Position numbers and translations under genes: made by a program. From NCBI RefSeq assembly GCF_024648885.1, contig NZ_JANBBF010000011.1:62001-126000 (forward strand): 64,000 bases of DNA. Direction: 5' to 3'. Below the pieces are notes generated by a model. It made no database searches and had not been told where the DNA came from. It worked only from the letters and a program-made list of their open reading frames with translations. Shown here piece by piece: positions 38,621-48,736 of the stretch (positions are counted from its first letter, which is position 1; every line of letters begins with the position of its first letter). The DNA comes from Prauserella salsuginis (GTDB lineage: Bacteria > Actinomycetota > Actinomycetes > Mycobacteriales > Pseudonocardiaceae).

Positions 38621-38908
38621 GTGCGGCACCTCGCGGTGCTCTCGCTCACGGTCCGGGTGCCGGTACTACAACTGTCGTCCATCGCCCTTCCTGGCAGGCT
38701 GCCTACGTGACCATCCCGTTCGGTGCGTTCCCCGGAACGCGCTGCTCGATTCGGCTCGCGGAGTCGCTGCGCCGACGGCCGGTCACCTCGCGGAGCCGAT
38801 CGACCCGAACGGGATGGCCCGATGCTACCGGAAAGTACGGTTCCCTGCCCCCGTCGGCGATCCGGTTGGCCGCTCGCCGACGGGGGCAACGTCGTCAGGA
38901 CCGGCCAC

Positions 38909-38949
38909 GGCGCCCCGTGCCGCCTGCTCCGGCAAGAGCACGGGGCGCC
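38909..38949. terminator. 12-bp hairpin downstream of the PhoX-like gene
   Basis: Arms GGCGCCCCGTGC (38909-38920) and GCACGGGGCGCC (38938-38949), loop of 17 bases. The remainder of 38630-38908 shows no gene or obvious element. Confidence 0.7.
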
Positions 38950-38959
38950 GCCGGGTTCG

Positions 38960-39033
38960 TCAGAGCGCGCCGCGCTGCCGGCTTGCTCAGAGCGCGCCGC
39001 GCTGCCGGCTTGTTCAGAGCGCTCCGCGCTCCC
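38960..39033 (-). repeat. 27-bp tandem repeat duplicating the phoX-like gene's stop codon
   Basis: Two 27-bp units (38960-38986 and 38987-39013), identical except for the last base, abut a partial third unit at 39014-39033 that contains the stop (TCA, 39014-39016) and last codons of the minus-strand gene. On the minus strand each unit carries TGA at the same place. Confidence 0.93.
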
Positions 39034-40351
39034 ATGGCCCGGTGACGGCGTAGGTGATGCCGGGGGACTGGACGTTGAAGAACAGGATCTTCCCGTCCGG
39101 GGAGAACGTCGCACCGGCGAGCTCGCTGGTGTTCGACGAGTTGAGCTCCGCGAGGTCGAAGATCTCGCCCCGGTTCGTCACACCGCGCAGCAGATCCTTC
39201 CCGCTGCCGTCCTCGCACAGCACCAGCCCGCCCGTGTTCGGCGAGACGCAGATGTTGTCCGGGCTCTCGAGCAGGTCCGGGTTCGTCGACTCGTACACCA
39301 GCACGAGCTGACCGCCCGAGTCGCCACGCGCCCGGTACTCCCACACCTGACCGATGCCCGCGTCGCCGCCGTTGGTCGAGACCAGGTAGATCGACCCGCC
39401 GCCGAACCAGGCACCCTCGAGGCGCGCGAACACGGCGGCGCCCTTGTCCCAGCCCTGCCGCGCCACGGCGAGGCTGTCGTCGCTGTCCGGGTCCGGGTCG
39501 TCGATGTCGACCCACTCCACCGGCAGCGTCCGGTTCGGCTTCTGGCCGAGCCGCGTGTCGAACCCGGGCTTGTCCTTGATCGCCAGCATCTGCAGCTTGC
39601 CGCCGGCGGCAAGCTCGCCCGGCTTGTTCGGCACGAACCGGTAGAACCCGGCACTGCCGCGGTCCTCGGTCTGGTACACGATGCCCGTCGCCTCGTCGAT
39701 CGCGACGGCCTCGTGCGTGAACCGGCCCATCTCCTTGTACGGCACCGGATCCACGGGGCCGTCCGCACCGGCGGGAACCTCGAAGACGTACCCGTGCGGG
39801 GTGTCGACGTCGAGGCCGGTGAACGTCTCCTCGCACGAGAGCCACGAACCCCACGGCGTCGGGCCGCCCGCACAGTTGCGGATCGTGCCCGTGAGGCTCG
39901 GGAACGTGTCGACGAGCTCCATCTTCTCCGGATCGAACACCATCGTGGTGGTACCGCCCGCGGCGGCCGGGTCGTACGACGGCGAGGCGAACGCCGCGCC
40001 CTCGCTCTGTTCGTGGTTGCGCACCAGGCGGATGCGCCCGTCCTCGCCGGCGAACGCGGCCATGCCGTCGTGCATGCCCGGCGTGGGCCTGCCGTCGCTC
40101 ATCGGCGTTCCCGTGTGTCCGAACGCGACATACGAGAAACCGGCAGGCAGCAGCAGCTCGCCCCCGGGTGCCGGCTCGAGCGGGCCGTACCCGCCGTTGT
40201 CTTCGGCCTGTCGCGGACCGCGGCCGGGCTTGGCCGACGCGGTCGTGGCGCCCATCATACCGAGCAGCGCGGAGGTGGCGCCGACGGCGGCTCCGCTGCG
40301 GAGGAAACCGCGGCGGGACAGGTTGGAGGGAGTGGTGGGTCGTTCGACCAT
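39014..40351 (-). CDS. PhoX/DUF839-type exported phosphatase-like protein
   Basis: 445 residues. Tat signal SRRGFLRSGAAVGATSALLG, then the DUF839 beta-propeller: NHEQSEGAAF, GGTTTMVFDP, NCAGGPTPWGSWLSCEET, FTHEAVAIDEATGIVYQTEDRG and ESPDNICVSPNTGGLVLCED. PhoX enzymes are calcium/iron-dependent alkaline phosphatases; many DUF839 proteins are untested. The presence of a PhoA-type enzyme 26 kb away means two unrelated exported phosphatases. ATG 40351 has GGAGCGCC upstream. The C-terminus overlaps a 27-bp repeat. Confidence 0.87.
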   Translation of the reverse strand: MVERPTTPSNLSRRGFLRSGAAVGATSALLGMMGATTASAKPGRGPRQAEDNGGYGPLEPAPGGELLLPAGFSYVAFGHTGTPMSDGRPTPGMHDGMAAFAGEDGRIRLVRNHEQSEGAAFASPSYDPAAAGGTTTMVFDPEKMELVDTFPSLTGTIRNCAGGPTPWGSWLSCEETFTGLDVDTPHGYVFEVPAGADGPVDPVPYKEMGRFTHEAVAIDEATGIVYQTEDRGSAGFYRFVPNKPGELAAGGKLQMLAIKDKPGFDTRLGQKPNRTLPVEWVDIDDPDPDSDDSLAVARQGWDKGAAVFARLEGAWFGGGSIYLVSTNGGDAGIGQVWEYRARGDSGGQLVLVYESTNPDLLESPDNICVSPNTGGLVLCEDGSGKDLLRGVTNRGEIFDLAELNSSNTSELAGATFSPDGKILFFNVQSPGITYAVTGPWERGAL

Positions 40352-40611
40352 TACTGGCGCTCCTTCGAAGTCCGGGAAGGTCGAATTCACCCCACACGTC
40401 CGACATGTCCCGCTGCGCAGGTTGCGATGAACGACCTTTGAACGCCTGCCGATCGGCGAGTGCGCCGAGCAACGGGCGTTGCTCCGAACAGTGCAGCGGC
40501 AACCGCCGTTCGGGCCGATCCGTCCGTTCCGGCGTGGGAACCGGAACCTGTGCCGGTCGCGGAACCGACGCGCCCGGAGCCGCCCGCGGGCGACTCGCAC
40601 GGCGCGTCCGC

Positions 40612-41466
40612 TCACGTGGCGGGAGGCAGCCCGCCGACGCGGGTGGTGAGTTCGCCCGCGGCGCGGCGGACCCGGCCGGCGAGGTCCGGCCAGGTCTCGC
40701 CGCATTCGATGTCGGCCGCTTTTTCGGACCGATCGTTCTCGTCGGTGCACCGGTGCCGGAAGGTCAGGCTGATCGCCGCCAGCGGGCGGCCGCCGTGGTC
40801 GAAGGCCGGGTACGCGACGGAGGCGAACTCGGCGGTCACGTGGCCGTCCTCGACCGCCCAGCCGAGCCGCTCATGGGCGGCGAGCGTCGCCCGCAGCTCG
40901 GCCAGGCTCCGCGGACCCCGGCCGGTGCGGCGCACGAACGCCGACGCCGCCGGAAACAGCGCTCTGACCTGGGGCTTCGGTAGGTGCATGAGCATCGCCC
41001 TACCCGAGGCCGTCAGGTGGGCGGGCAGTCGGACGCCCACGTCGGTGACGACCGTCTGCGGCTGCGGAGGGCGTTCCTTGATGAGGTAGACCAGCTCGCG
41101 CCCGTGCAGTACGCCCAGGTGTGCCGTGTGCCCGGTCTCGTCGACCAGTCGCCGCAGGATCGGCCCCGCGAGCCGTTCGAGTGGATCGTGCCGCAGGTAG
41201 GAAGAGCCCAGCTCGAACGCGGCGATCCCGAGCGCGTACCGCCGTTCGGCGGGCAGATGGACCACGAATCCGGCGGCCTGCAGTTCGGTGAGCAGGTGGT
41301 ACGTCGACGACCGGGGTACGCCTGCCTCGCGCGCCAGCGTCGCCGCCGACACCGGACCCGGGTGCCGCGCCAGCACACCGAGCAATGCGAGCCCGCGCCG
41401 CAGCGCAGGCACGTTTCCCTGGGCGGCGTACTCGCTCTGCCCAAACGGCTTGTCCTGCGCCATCAT
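40612..41466 (-). CDS. IclR family regulator, divergent from the hut operon
   Basis: 284 residues. N-terminal winged helix (VPALRRGLALLGVLARHPGPVSAATLAREAGVPRSSTYHLL in outline) and C-terminal IclR effector domain (GHTAHLGVLHGRELVYL, LTASGRAMLMHL, AISLTF). The C-terminus carries an extra ~25 residues including a single Cys. It probably controls histidine degradation through the palindrome at 41472-41491, with urocanate or histidine as effector by analogy. Tandem ATGs at 41466 and 41463 follow AGGAGCC. Confidence 0.88.
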   Translation of the reverse strand: MMAQDKPFGQSEYAAQGNVPALRRGLALLGVLARHPGPVSAATLAREAGVPRSSTYHLLTELQAAGFVVHLPAERRYALGIAAFELGSSYLRHDPLERLAGPILRRLVDETGHTAHLGVLHGRELVYLIKERPPQPQTVVTDVGVRLPAHLTASGRAMLMHLPKPQVRALFPAASAFVRRTGRGPRSLAELRATLAAHERLGWAVEDGHVTAEFASVAYPAFDHGGRPLAAISLTFRHRCTDENDRSEKAADIECGETWPDLAGRVRRAAGELTTRVGGLPPAT

Positions 41467-41471
41467 GGCTC

Positions 41472-41491
41472 CTGTCTGAGATTCGAGACAG
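41472..41491. promoter_or_regulatory. IclR-type operator before hutH
   Basis: CTGTCTGAGATTCGAGACAG has six-base outer arms (CTGTCT/AGACAG) plus a partly symmetric core. It lies 5 bp from the regulator start and 53 bp from hutH, suited to regulate both. Confidence 0.65.
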
Positions 41492-41544
41492 AAATCGTAC
41501 CGCCGACACTGATGGGCAGGCCCTTCCCGCGGTGCAATGAGGGC

Positions 41545-43080
41545 ATGCCGAACGAGCCGAACGAGGTAGTGATCGGATCCGCCCCGCTGAGCCGCGCGGA
41601 CGTCGTCGCCGTCGCCCGCGCCGGTGCCGGGGTGACGGTCGGCACCGTGGCGAGGAAGAACGTCGCCACCGCCCGCGCGCACGTCGACGCCCTGGCCGAC
41701 GCGACGACGCCGTCGTACGGCGTGTCGACCGGCTTCGGCGCGCTGGCCGTGCGCAGTATCCCGCCGGAGCGCAGGGCCGACCTGCAGCGCTCGCTGATCC
41801 GCTCGCACGCCGCCGGTGCCGGACCGGCCGTCGAGACCGAGGTGGTGCGCGCGCTCATGCTGCTGCGGCTGCGCACCCTGACCACCGGCCACACCGGGGT
41901 GCGGACCTCGACCGTCGACACCCTTGCCGCGCTGATCAACGCGCGCATCACCCCGGTCGTGCCCGAGTACGGTTCGCTCGGCTGTTCCGGCGACCTCGCT
42001 CCGCTGTCCGCGGTCGCGCTCGCGTTGATGGGGGAGGGCGAGGTCGTCACGGCCGACGGCGCTGTCCGGCCCGCCGCGGACGCGCTCCGCGACGCCGGGA
42101 TCACCCCGGTCACGCTGGCGGAGAAGGAGGGGCTCGCGCTCACCAACGGCACCGACGGCATGCTCGGCATGCTCGCGCTGGCCACCCGCGACCTCGCCGG
42201 GCTGCTCGACGTCGCGGACGTGACCGCGGCGATGAGCGTCGAGGCGCAGCTCGGCACCGACCGCGTGTTCGCCGACGACCTGCAGGCGCTGCGCCCGCAC
42301 CCGGGGCAGGCCGTCTCGGCTCGGCGGATGAGGGAGGCGCTCGCCGATTCCGAGATCGTCGCCAGCCATCGCGGCCCCGACTGCACCCGAGTGCAGGACG
42401 CCTACTCACTCCGGTGCGCACCGCAGGTACACGGCGCCGCGCGGGACACGCTCGCCCACGCCGAGGCGGTCGCCGACCGCGAACTGGTCTCCGCCGTGGA
42501 CAACCCGGTCGTGCTCGCCGACGGGCGTGTGGAGTCCAACGGCAACTTCCACGGCGCGCCGCTCGGGTACGTGCTCGACTTCCTCGCGATCCCGGTCGCG
42601 GACGTCGCGTCGATCGCCGAACGCCGCACCGACCGGATGCTGGACGTCGCCCGTTCGCACGGCCTGCCCGCGTTCCTCGCCGACGACCCGGGCGTCGACT
42701 CCGGCCACATGATCGCCCAGTACACCCAGGCCGGCATCGTCAGCGAGCTCAAGCGGCTGGCCACGCCGTCGTCGGTCGACTCCATCCCGAGCAGCGCGAT
42801 GCAGGAGGACCACGTGTCGATGGGCTGGTCGGCGGCGCGCAAGCTCCGCCGCGGCATCGACGGCCTGCGCACCGTACTGGCCGTCGAGCTGCTCACCGCC
42901 GCGCGAGCGCTCGACCTGCGCGCGCCGCTGCGGCCCGCTCCGGTGACGGGCGCGGTCCGCGACCTGTTGCGCACCCGCGTCGGCGGCCCCGGCCCCGACC
43001 GTCACCTCGCCCCCGAGATCGCCGCGGCAGAGGAGCTGATCGCTTCCGGTGCCGTGCAGAACTGTGTGGAGGAAGCATGA
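41545..43080 (+). CDS. hutH: Histidine ammonia-lyase
   Basis: 511 residues. The MIO cofactor site reads [14 protein letters not shown], i.e. Cys147-Ser148-Gly149, rather than the usual Ala-Ser-Gly. Other landmarks: [55 protein letters not shown] and [12 protein letters not shown]. It removes ammonia from histidine to give urocanate. ATG 41545 is preferred to the long upstream frame, which would run through the IclR promoter. The stop overlaps hutU (ATGA). Confidence 0.95.
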   Translation: MPNEPNEVVIGSAPLSRADVVAVARAGAGVTVGTVARKNVATARAHVDALADATTPSYGVSTGFGALAVRSIPPERRADLQRSLIRSHAAGAGPAVETEVVRALMLLRLRTLTTGHTGVRTSTVDTLAALINARITPVVPEYGSLGCSGDLAPLSAVALALMGEGEVVTADGAVRPAADALRDAGITPVTLAEKEGLALTNGTDGMLGMLALATRDLAGLLDVADVTAAMSVEAQLGTDRVFADDLQALRPHPGQAVSARRMREALADSEIVASHRGPDCTRVQDAYSLRCAPQVHGAARDTLAHAEAVADRELVSAVDNPVVLADGRVESNGNFHGAPLGYVLDFLAIPVADVASIAERRTDRMLDVARSHGLPAFLADDPGVDSGHMIAQYTQAGIVSELKRLATPSSVDSIPSSAMQEDHVSMGWSAARKLRRGIDGLRTVLAVELLTAARALDLRAPLRPAPVTGAVRDLLRTRVGGPGPDRHLAPEIAAAEELIASGAVQNCVEEA

Positions 43081-44693
43081 GCCTGACCACCAAGAACTGG
43101 CAGACCGAGGCCGCGCTGCGGATGCTGCGCAACAACCTCGACCCCGAGGTCGCCGAGCGGCCCGAGGACCTCGTCGTCTACGGCGGCACCGGCAAGGCCG
43201 CCCGCAACCAGGCCAGCTACGACGCCATCGTCCGCACGTTGTCCACCGTGGCCGACGACGAGACGCTGCTCGTGCAGTCCGGCAAACCCGTCGGCGTGCT
43301 CCGCACGCACGAGTGGGCGCCGCGCGTGCTCATCGCCAACTCCAACCTCGTCGGCGATTGGGCGAACTGGCCGGAGTTCCGCAGGCTGGAGAACCTGGGC
43401 CTGACGATGTACGGCCAGATGACCGCCGGGTCGTGGATCTACATCGGCACCCAGGGAATCCTGCAGGGCACGTACGAGACGTTCGCGGCCGTGGCGGAGA
43501 AGCGCTTCGGCGGCACGCTCGCCGGCACGCTGACCGTCACCGCGGGTCTCGGCGGCATGGGCGGCGCGCAACCGCTTGCGGTGACGATGAACGACGGTGT
43601 GGCTCTGGTGATCGAATGCGATCCGCACCGCGCGCAGCGCCGGCTCGAAACCGACTACCTCGACGAGCTGGCCACCGACCTGGACGACGCGATCGCCCGC
43701 GTGACGGCGGCCAGGTCCGACCGGCGTGCGCTGTCGGTCGGCGTGATCGGCAACGCCGCCGAGATCCTGCCCGAGCTGCTGCGCCGGGACGTCGACGTCG
43801 ACATCGTTACCGACCAGACGTCCGCGCACGACCCGCTCTCCTATCTGCCGTCCGGTGTGGACGTCGGGGACTGGCACGACTACGCCGCCGCCAAGCCCGA
43901 CGAGTTCACCGACCGGGCGCGGGAGTCGATGGCCGAACACGTGAAGGCGATGGTCGGGTTCATGGACCGCGGCGCCGAGGTGTTCGACTACGGCAACTCG
44001 CTGCGCAGTGAGGCCCAGACCGCCGGCTACGAGCGGGCGTTCGACTTCCCCGGCTTCGTGCCCGCCTACATCCGCCCGCTGTTCTGCGAGGGCAAGGGCC
44101 CGTTCCGGTGGGCGGCGCTGTCCGGCGACCCTGCCGACATCGCGGCCACCGACCGGGCGGTGCTGGAGCTGTTCCCCGAGAACGAGTCCCTCGCACGCTG
44201 GATCCGCATGGCGGGCGAGCGGGTGTCGTTCCAGGGCCTGCCCGCGCGGATCTGCTGGCTCGGCCACGGCGAGCGGCACCTCGCGGGCCTGCGGTTCAAC
44301 GAGATGGTCGCCAACGGGGAGCTCTCGGCGCCGGTCGTCATCGGCCGCGACCACCTCGACTCGGGCAGCGTCGCCTCGCCGTATCGGGAGACCGAGTCCA
44401 TGATGGACGGTTCCGACGCGATCGCGGACTGGCCGCTGCTGAACGCCCTCATCAACACCGCGTCGGGCGCGACCTGGGTGTCCATCCACCACGGCGGCGG
44501 CGTCGGCATGGGCCGGTCGATCCACGCGGGCCAGGTCACGGTCGCCGACGGGACGGAGCTGGCCGCGCAGAAGCTCGAACGGGTGCTCAGCAACGACCCG
44601 GCCATGGGCGTGCTGCGGCACGTCGACGCCGGGTACGACCGCGCGGCCGAGGCTGCCGTCAGCGGTGACCTGACCGTCCCGATGCGGGAGTGA
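43077..44693 (+). CDS. hutU: Urocanate hydratase
   Basis: 538 residues. NAD-binding [20 protein letters not shown], the N-terminal [17 protein letters not shown] and C-terminal [19 protein letters not shown] are diagnostic. It converts urocanate to 4-imidazolone-5-propanoate using NAD as an electrophile. It starts on the hutH stop (ATGA) with GGAGGAAG upstream. Confidence 0.96.
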   Translation: MSLTTKNWQTEAALRMLRNNLDPEVAERPEDLVVYGGTGKAARNQASYDAIVRTLSTVADDETLLVQSGKPVGVLRTHEWAPRVLIANSNLVGDWANWPEFRRLENLGLTMYGQMTAGSWIYIGTQGILQGTYETFAAVAEKRFGGTLAGTLTVTAGLGGMGGAQPLAVTMNDGVALVIECDPHRAQRRLETDYLDELATDLDDAIARVTAARSDRRALSVGVIGNAAEILPELLRRDVDVDIVTDQTSAHDPLSYLPSGVDVGDWHDYAAAKPDEFTDRARESMAEHVKAMVGFMDRGAEVFDYGNSLRSEAQTAGYERAFDFPGFVPAYIRPLFCEGKGPFRWAALSGDPADIAATDRAVLELFPENESLARWIRMAGERVSFQGLPARICWLGHGERHLAGLRFNEMVANGELSAPVVIGRDHLDSGSVASPYRETESMMDGSDAIADWPLLNALINTASGATWVSIHHGGGVGMGRSIHAGQVTVADGTELAAQKLERVLSNDPAMGVLRHVDAGYDRAAEAAVSGDLTVPMRE

Positions 44694-44695
44694 CG

Positions 44696-45895
44696 ATGGC
44701 GGACGTGACCGCGAGCGGACTGCTCGCCGACATCGCCGACGTCGGACGCGATCGCACGCGCGGCGGATACTCCCGGCACGTGTTCGACACCGCCGAGCTC
44801 GACCTGCGCGAGTGGTTCGCCGGTGAGGCGCGGCGTCGCGGACTCGACCTCGAACAGGACCGCAACGGCAACCTGTGGGCGTGGTGGGGAGGCCCCGGCC
44901 CGGACGCCGTCGTCACCGGCAGTCACCTCGACTCGGTGCCCGGTGGCGGTGCGTTCGACGGGCCACTCGGTGTGGTGAGCGCACTGTCGGCAGTGGACAT
45001 CATGCGCGAACGAGGCGTGACTCCGGCGAAACCACTGGCCGTCGTCGTGTTCGGCGAGGAGGAAGGAGGCCGGTTCGGCGTGCCATGCCTGGGATCGCGG
45101 CTGTCGACCGGATCGCTGCCCGCGGAGAAGGCGCTGCGGTTGCGTGATCCCGACGGTGTCACGTTCGCCGACGCCGCGCGGCGCAGCGGCCTCGACCCGG
45201 AGCGCATCGGCGCCGACCCCGAGCTCGTCGGCCGCATCGGCCGCTTCGTCGAACTGCACGTCGAACAGGGTCGCGGGCTGGTCGACCTCGGCGGGCCTGT
45301 CGCCGTCGGCAGCACCGTGATCGCCCACGGCCGGTGGCGGCTGACGTTCGCGGGCCAGGGCAACCACGCCGGCGCGACGCCGATGGACGACCGCAGGGAT
45401 CCGATGCTGCCCGCCGCGGAGACCGTCGCCGCCGTGCGCCGTATCGCCGCGTCCGCCCCCGCCACGCGCGCCACGGTCGGCAGGCTCGCGCCGAACCCCG
45501 GTGGCACCAACGTCATCGCCTCCACCGTGGACGTCTGGCTCGACGCGCGAGGTCCGGATGTGCCGTCCGTCGTGCGCGACGTCGAGGCCGCGGCGCGGGC
45601 CGCCGCGGAGGCGGAGGGCTGCACCGTCGAGCTGCGCGAGGAATCGTGGAGCGACGAGGTGGTGTTCGATCCGGCGCTGCGTGACGAGCTATCGGCCGAG
45701 CTCGGCGACGTACCCGCACTGCCCACCGGCGCGGGGCACGACGCGGCGGTGCTGTCGGCGCACGTACCCGCGGCGATGCTGTACGTGCGGAACCCGACCG
45801 GCGTCAGCCACGCGCCCGAGGAGTTCGCCGAGGCCTCCGATGTGGACGCCGGCGCCGAGGCGCTGGCCACCGTGCTGGCGAGACTGTCCCGGTGA
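44696..45895 (+). CDS. M20-family allantoate/N-carbamoyl-amino-acid amidohydrolase, probable N-formylglutamate hydrolase
   Basis: 399 residues. Dimetal M20 hydrolase: GSHLDSVPGGGAFDGPLG (metal His and bridging Asp), VVFGEEEGGRFG (Glu pair), ELHVEQG (His), and GNHAGATPMDDRRDP with SGHDA-like TGAGHDAAVLS near the end. By sequence it belongs with allantoate amidohydrolases. By position between hutU and hutF, and because no hutG is present, it most likely hydrolyses N-formyl-L-glutamate made by HutF. ATG 44696 has GGGAG at five bases; GTG 44690 is the alternative. Confidence 0.88.
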   Translation: MADVTASGLLADIADVGRDRTRGGYSRHVFDTAELDLREWFAGEARRRGLDLEQDRNGNLWAWWGGPGPDAVVTGSHLDSVPGGGAFDGPLGVVSALSAVDIMRERGVTPAKPLAVVVFGEEEGGRFGVPCLGSRLSTGSLPAEKALRLRDPDGVTFADAARRSGLDPERIGADPELVGRIGRFVELHVEQGRGLVDLGGPVAVGSTVIAHGRWRLTFAGQGNHAGATPMDDRRDPMLPAAETVAAVRRIAASAPATRATVGRLAPNPGGTNVIASTVDVWLDARGPDVPSVVRDVEAAARAAAEAEGCTVELREESWSDEVVFDPALRDELSAELGDVPALPTGAGHDAAVLSAHVPAAMLYVRNPTGVSHAPEEFAEASDVDAGAEALATVLARLSR

Positions 45896-47262
45896 GCGGC
45901 CAGGCGAGCCCGGCGGGCGAGGTGCCGATGAGCGCTGAGCAGGCGGGCGGGACCGCAGGTGCGGTGACCGAGTACTGGTGCGAGTACGCCTGGCTGCCGG
46001 GCGGGGTGGCCGAGAGCGTGGGCGTCGACGTGTCGGGCGGGGTGATCGTCGCGGTCGAACCCGGGCGGCCACCGCGTGGCCGGACGCTGCCGGGGCTGAC
46101 CGTGCCCGGCATGGCCAACGCGCATTCGCATGCCTTCCACCGCGCGCTACGCGGGCGCACGCACGGTGACCGCGGCACGTTCTGGACGTGGCGCGAGCTG
46201 ATGTACCGGCTGGCGGAGCGGCTCGACCCGGACTCGTACTACCGCCTCGCCAGGGCCGTCTACGCGGAGATGACGCTCGCCGGCTACACCAGTGTCGGCG
46301 AGTTCCACTACCTGCACCACGGTCCCGATGGGCAACGCTACGACGATCCGAACGCGATGAGCGCCGCACTCGTCGCGGCGGCGGCCGACGCCGGCATCCG
46401 GATCTGCCTGCTCGACACCTGCTACCTGGCAGGCGGACCCGACACGCCGCTCGAGGGCGTCCAGCTGCGGTTCGGTGACGGCGACGCCGACGGCTGGGCG
46501 TCCAGGGCGGGCGCGTTCCGGCCGGAGGGCGACCACGTCGTCGTCGGTGCGGCGGCGCACTCGGTACGTGCCGTGCCCGCGCCGGAGCTGTCGACCGTGG
46601 CCGAGTGGGCCGGCGACAGGCCGCTGCACGTCCACCTGTCCGAGCAGCGCGCCGAGAACGACGACTGCCTGCGGGTGCACGGCGTGACACCGACGGCGCT
46701 GTTGGCACGCCACGGCGTGTTGGGGGAGCGCACCACCGCCGTCCACGCGACGCACCTCACCGACGACGACATGTCGACATTGGGTGCGTCGCGGACGCGC
46801 GCGTGCTTCTGCCCGACGACCGAACGCGACCTCGGCGACGGCATCGGGCCCGCCTCGGCCCTGGCGGCCGCCGGGGTGCGGCTGTGCCTCGGCAGCGACA
46901 GTCACGCCGTCGTCGACGCCTTCGAAGAGACACGCGCCCTCGAACTGAACGAACGCCTGGCCGCGGAGGCACGCGGCAGGTTCGCCGTCACCGAGCTGCT
47001 CGCCGCGGCGACAGACCACGGTGCGATCGGCTTCGACGACGTCGGCCGGATCGAACGGGGCGGGCAGGCCGACCTCGTGACCGTGCGCCTCGACTCGGTC
47101 CGCACCGCGGGCGCGGCACCCGACGGCGTGCCGCTCGCCGCGACCGGTGCCGACGTCACCGACGTGCTCGTCGCAGGCCGGACCGTGGTACGTGACGGGG
47201 TGCACACTCGTATCGAACGTCCCGCCACCGACCTGGCGGCCGAGATCGGAAAGCTCCTATGA
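45892..47262 (+). CDS. hutF: Formimidoylglutamate deiminase
   Basis: Up to 456 residues. Amidohydrolase barrel: GMANAHSHAFHRALRG (HxH metal site), VGAAAHSVRAVP, HLSEQRAENDDC, THLTDDD and LCLGSDSHAVVDAFEE (Asp ligand). Converts N-formimidoyl-glutamate to N-formyl-glutamate plus ammonia. The frame opens with GTG 45892 overlapping the previous stop, but ATG 45928 with GGCGAGG upstream brings the N-terminus closer to the family's usual TEYWCEYAWLP start. Confidence 0.93.
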   Translation: MSGQASPAGEVPMSAEQAGGTAGAVTEYWCEYAWLPGGVAESVGVDVSGGVIVAVEPGRPPRGRTLPGLTVPGMANAHSHAFHRALRGRTHGDRGTFWTWRELMYRLAERLDPDSYYRLARAVYAEMTLAGYTSVGEFHYLHHGPDGQRYDDPNAMSAALVAAAADAGIRICLLDTCYLAGGPDTPLEGVQLRFGDGDADGWASRAGAFRPEGDHVVVGAAAHSVRAVPAPELSTVAEWAGDRPLHVHLSEQRAENDDCLRVHGVTPTALLARHGVLGERTTAVHATHLTDDDMSTLGASRTRACFCPTTERDLGDGIGPASALAAAGVRLCLGSDSHAVVDAFEETRALELNERLAAEARGRFAVTELLAAATDHGAIGFDDVGRIERGGQADLVTVRLDSVRTAGAAPDGVPLAATGADVTDVLVAGRTVVRDGVHTRIERPATDLAAEIGKLL

Positions 47263-48452
47263 CCCCGAACGCACACGCCGCAGCCGCATCCCCGACGTCC
47301 ACTGTGGTCACGGGGATCGGCGAGTTGACGACGAACGACCCCGGACTGGGCATCCTGCACGACGCCGCGGTCGTCCTCGAGGCCGACCGCGTCGCCTGGG
47401 TGGGCGAGTCCGCCGCCGCGCCCAGTGCCGACGCGGCCGTCGACGTCGGCGGCCGCGCCGTGCTGCCCGGCTGGGTGGACAGCCACACGCACCTCGTGTT
47501 CGCGGGCGACCGCACCGCCGAGTTCGAGGCCCGGATGGCGGGCGAGCCGTACCACGCAGGCGGGATCGCCACCACCGTTGCGCGCACCCGCGCTGCAGGT
47601 GACGACGCCCTTGAGGCGAACCTGGTGGCCCACCTCGACGAGGCCGCACGCCAGGGAACCACGTGCTTGGAGACGAAGACCGGTTACGGCTTGACGATCG
47701 CCGACGAGACCCGGTCAGCCCGCATCGCCGCCCGGCACGCCGACGAGGTGACCTACCTCGGCGCCCACCTCGTGCCGCCGGGAGCGGACACGGAGTCCTA
47801 TGTGGATCTCGTCTGCGGCGACATGCTCGACGCCGTCGCCCCGTACGCCGGCTGGGCGGACGTCTTCTGCGAGGACGGCGCGTTCGACGAGACGCAGTCC
47901 GAGCGCATCGTGGCAGCGGCAGCTGCGCGTGGCCTCGGCGTCCGGGTGCACGGCAACCAGCTCGGCGAGGGCCCCGGTGTGCAGCTGGCGGTGCGGGGCG
48001 GCGCGGCGAGTGTCGACCACTGCACGTATCTGACCGACGAGGACGTCGAGGCGCTCGCCTCGTCCGCCACCGTCGCGACCCTGCTGCCGGCGTGCGACCT
48101 GTCCACCCGCCAGCCGCTCGCACCGGCGCGGAGACTGTGGGACGCCGGTGCGACCGTCGCGCTCGCCAGCAACGCGAACCCGGGCAGCTCGTACACGACG
48201 TCGATGGCGTTCTGCGTCGCGACCGCCGTGCTGCAGATGGGCCTTTCCGTGCGCGAGGCCGTGTGGGCGGCGACCGCGGGCGGCGCGCGGGCCCTGCACC
48301 GCGACACGGGTGACGGGGCCGTCGGGGTGGTGCGCGCCGGTGCGCGCGCCGACCTGCACGTGCTCGACGCCCCGTCGGCCACCCACCTCGCCTACCGTCC
48401 CGGCGTCCCGCTCACCTGGGCAGTCTGGCGGTGCGGCGAACGCGTGCGCTGA
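47259..48452 (+). CDS. hutI: Imidazolonepropionase
   Basis: 397 residues. Amidohydrolase with DSHTHLVFAGDRTAEFEARMAG, the family segment GTTCLETKTGYGL, VHGNQLGEGPG, VDHCTYL and LASNANPGSSYT. It opens the imidazolone ring to give N-formimidoyl-glutamate, the step before HutF. It overlaps hutF by four bases and is the last hut gene; a GC-rich repeat tract follows. Confidence 0.95.
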   Translation: MTPNAHAAAASPTSTVVTGIGELTTNDPGLGILHDAAVVLEADRVAWVGESAAAPSADAAVDVGGRAVLPGWVDSHTHLVFAGDRTAEFEARMAGEPYHAGGIATTVARTRAAGDDALEANLVAHLDEAARQGTTCLETKTGYGLTIADETRSARIAARHADEVTYLGAHLVPPGADTESYVDLVCGDMLDAVAPYAGWADVFCEDGAFDETQSERIVAAAAARGLGVRVHGNQLGEGPGVQLAVRGGAASVDHCTYLTDEDVEALASSATVATLLPACDLSTRQPLAPARRLWDAGATVALASNANPGSSYTTSMAFCVATAVLQMGLSVREAVWAATAGGARALHRDTGDGAVGVVRAGARADLHVLDAPSATHLAYRPGVPLTWAVWRCGERVR

Positions 48453-48457
48453 CGCCC

Positions 48458-48670
48458 GCGTGTCCTGCGCCCGCCCGTCTCGCGGCCACCGCCCTCAAGG
48501 ACGCGCTGGCGCGCGACTGTCTCCTCGCGCGTGTTCTGCACTCGGCCGCGCGTGTTCTGCACTCAGCACCGCGTGTTCTGCGCCCGGCACCGCGTGTTCT
48601 GCGTCCGCCCGTCTCCCGGCCACCACCCCGAGGGCGGGCGGCTGCTTCCCGCACGTGTTCTGCACCCGGG
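48458..48670 (+). repeat. 21-bp imperfect tandem repeat behind hutI
   Basis: The core CGTGTTCTGC recurs at 48530, 48551, 48572 and 48593 (21-bp period), again at 48654, and as CGTGTCCTGC at 48459. The segments at about 48458-48500 and 48592-48635 are longer diverged copies of one another. It occupies most of the 284-bp gap before the next gene, which shows no other feature. Confidence 0.85.
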
Positions 48671-48736
48671 CAACCCCGACGGCGCGCCGGTCCGCGACTG
48701 CCTCTCCGTGAGCCGGGCCGCCAGGTCAGCAGGCCG

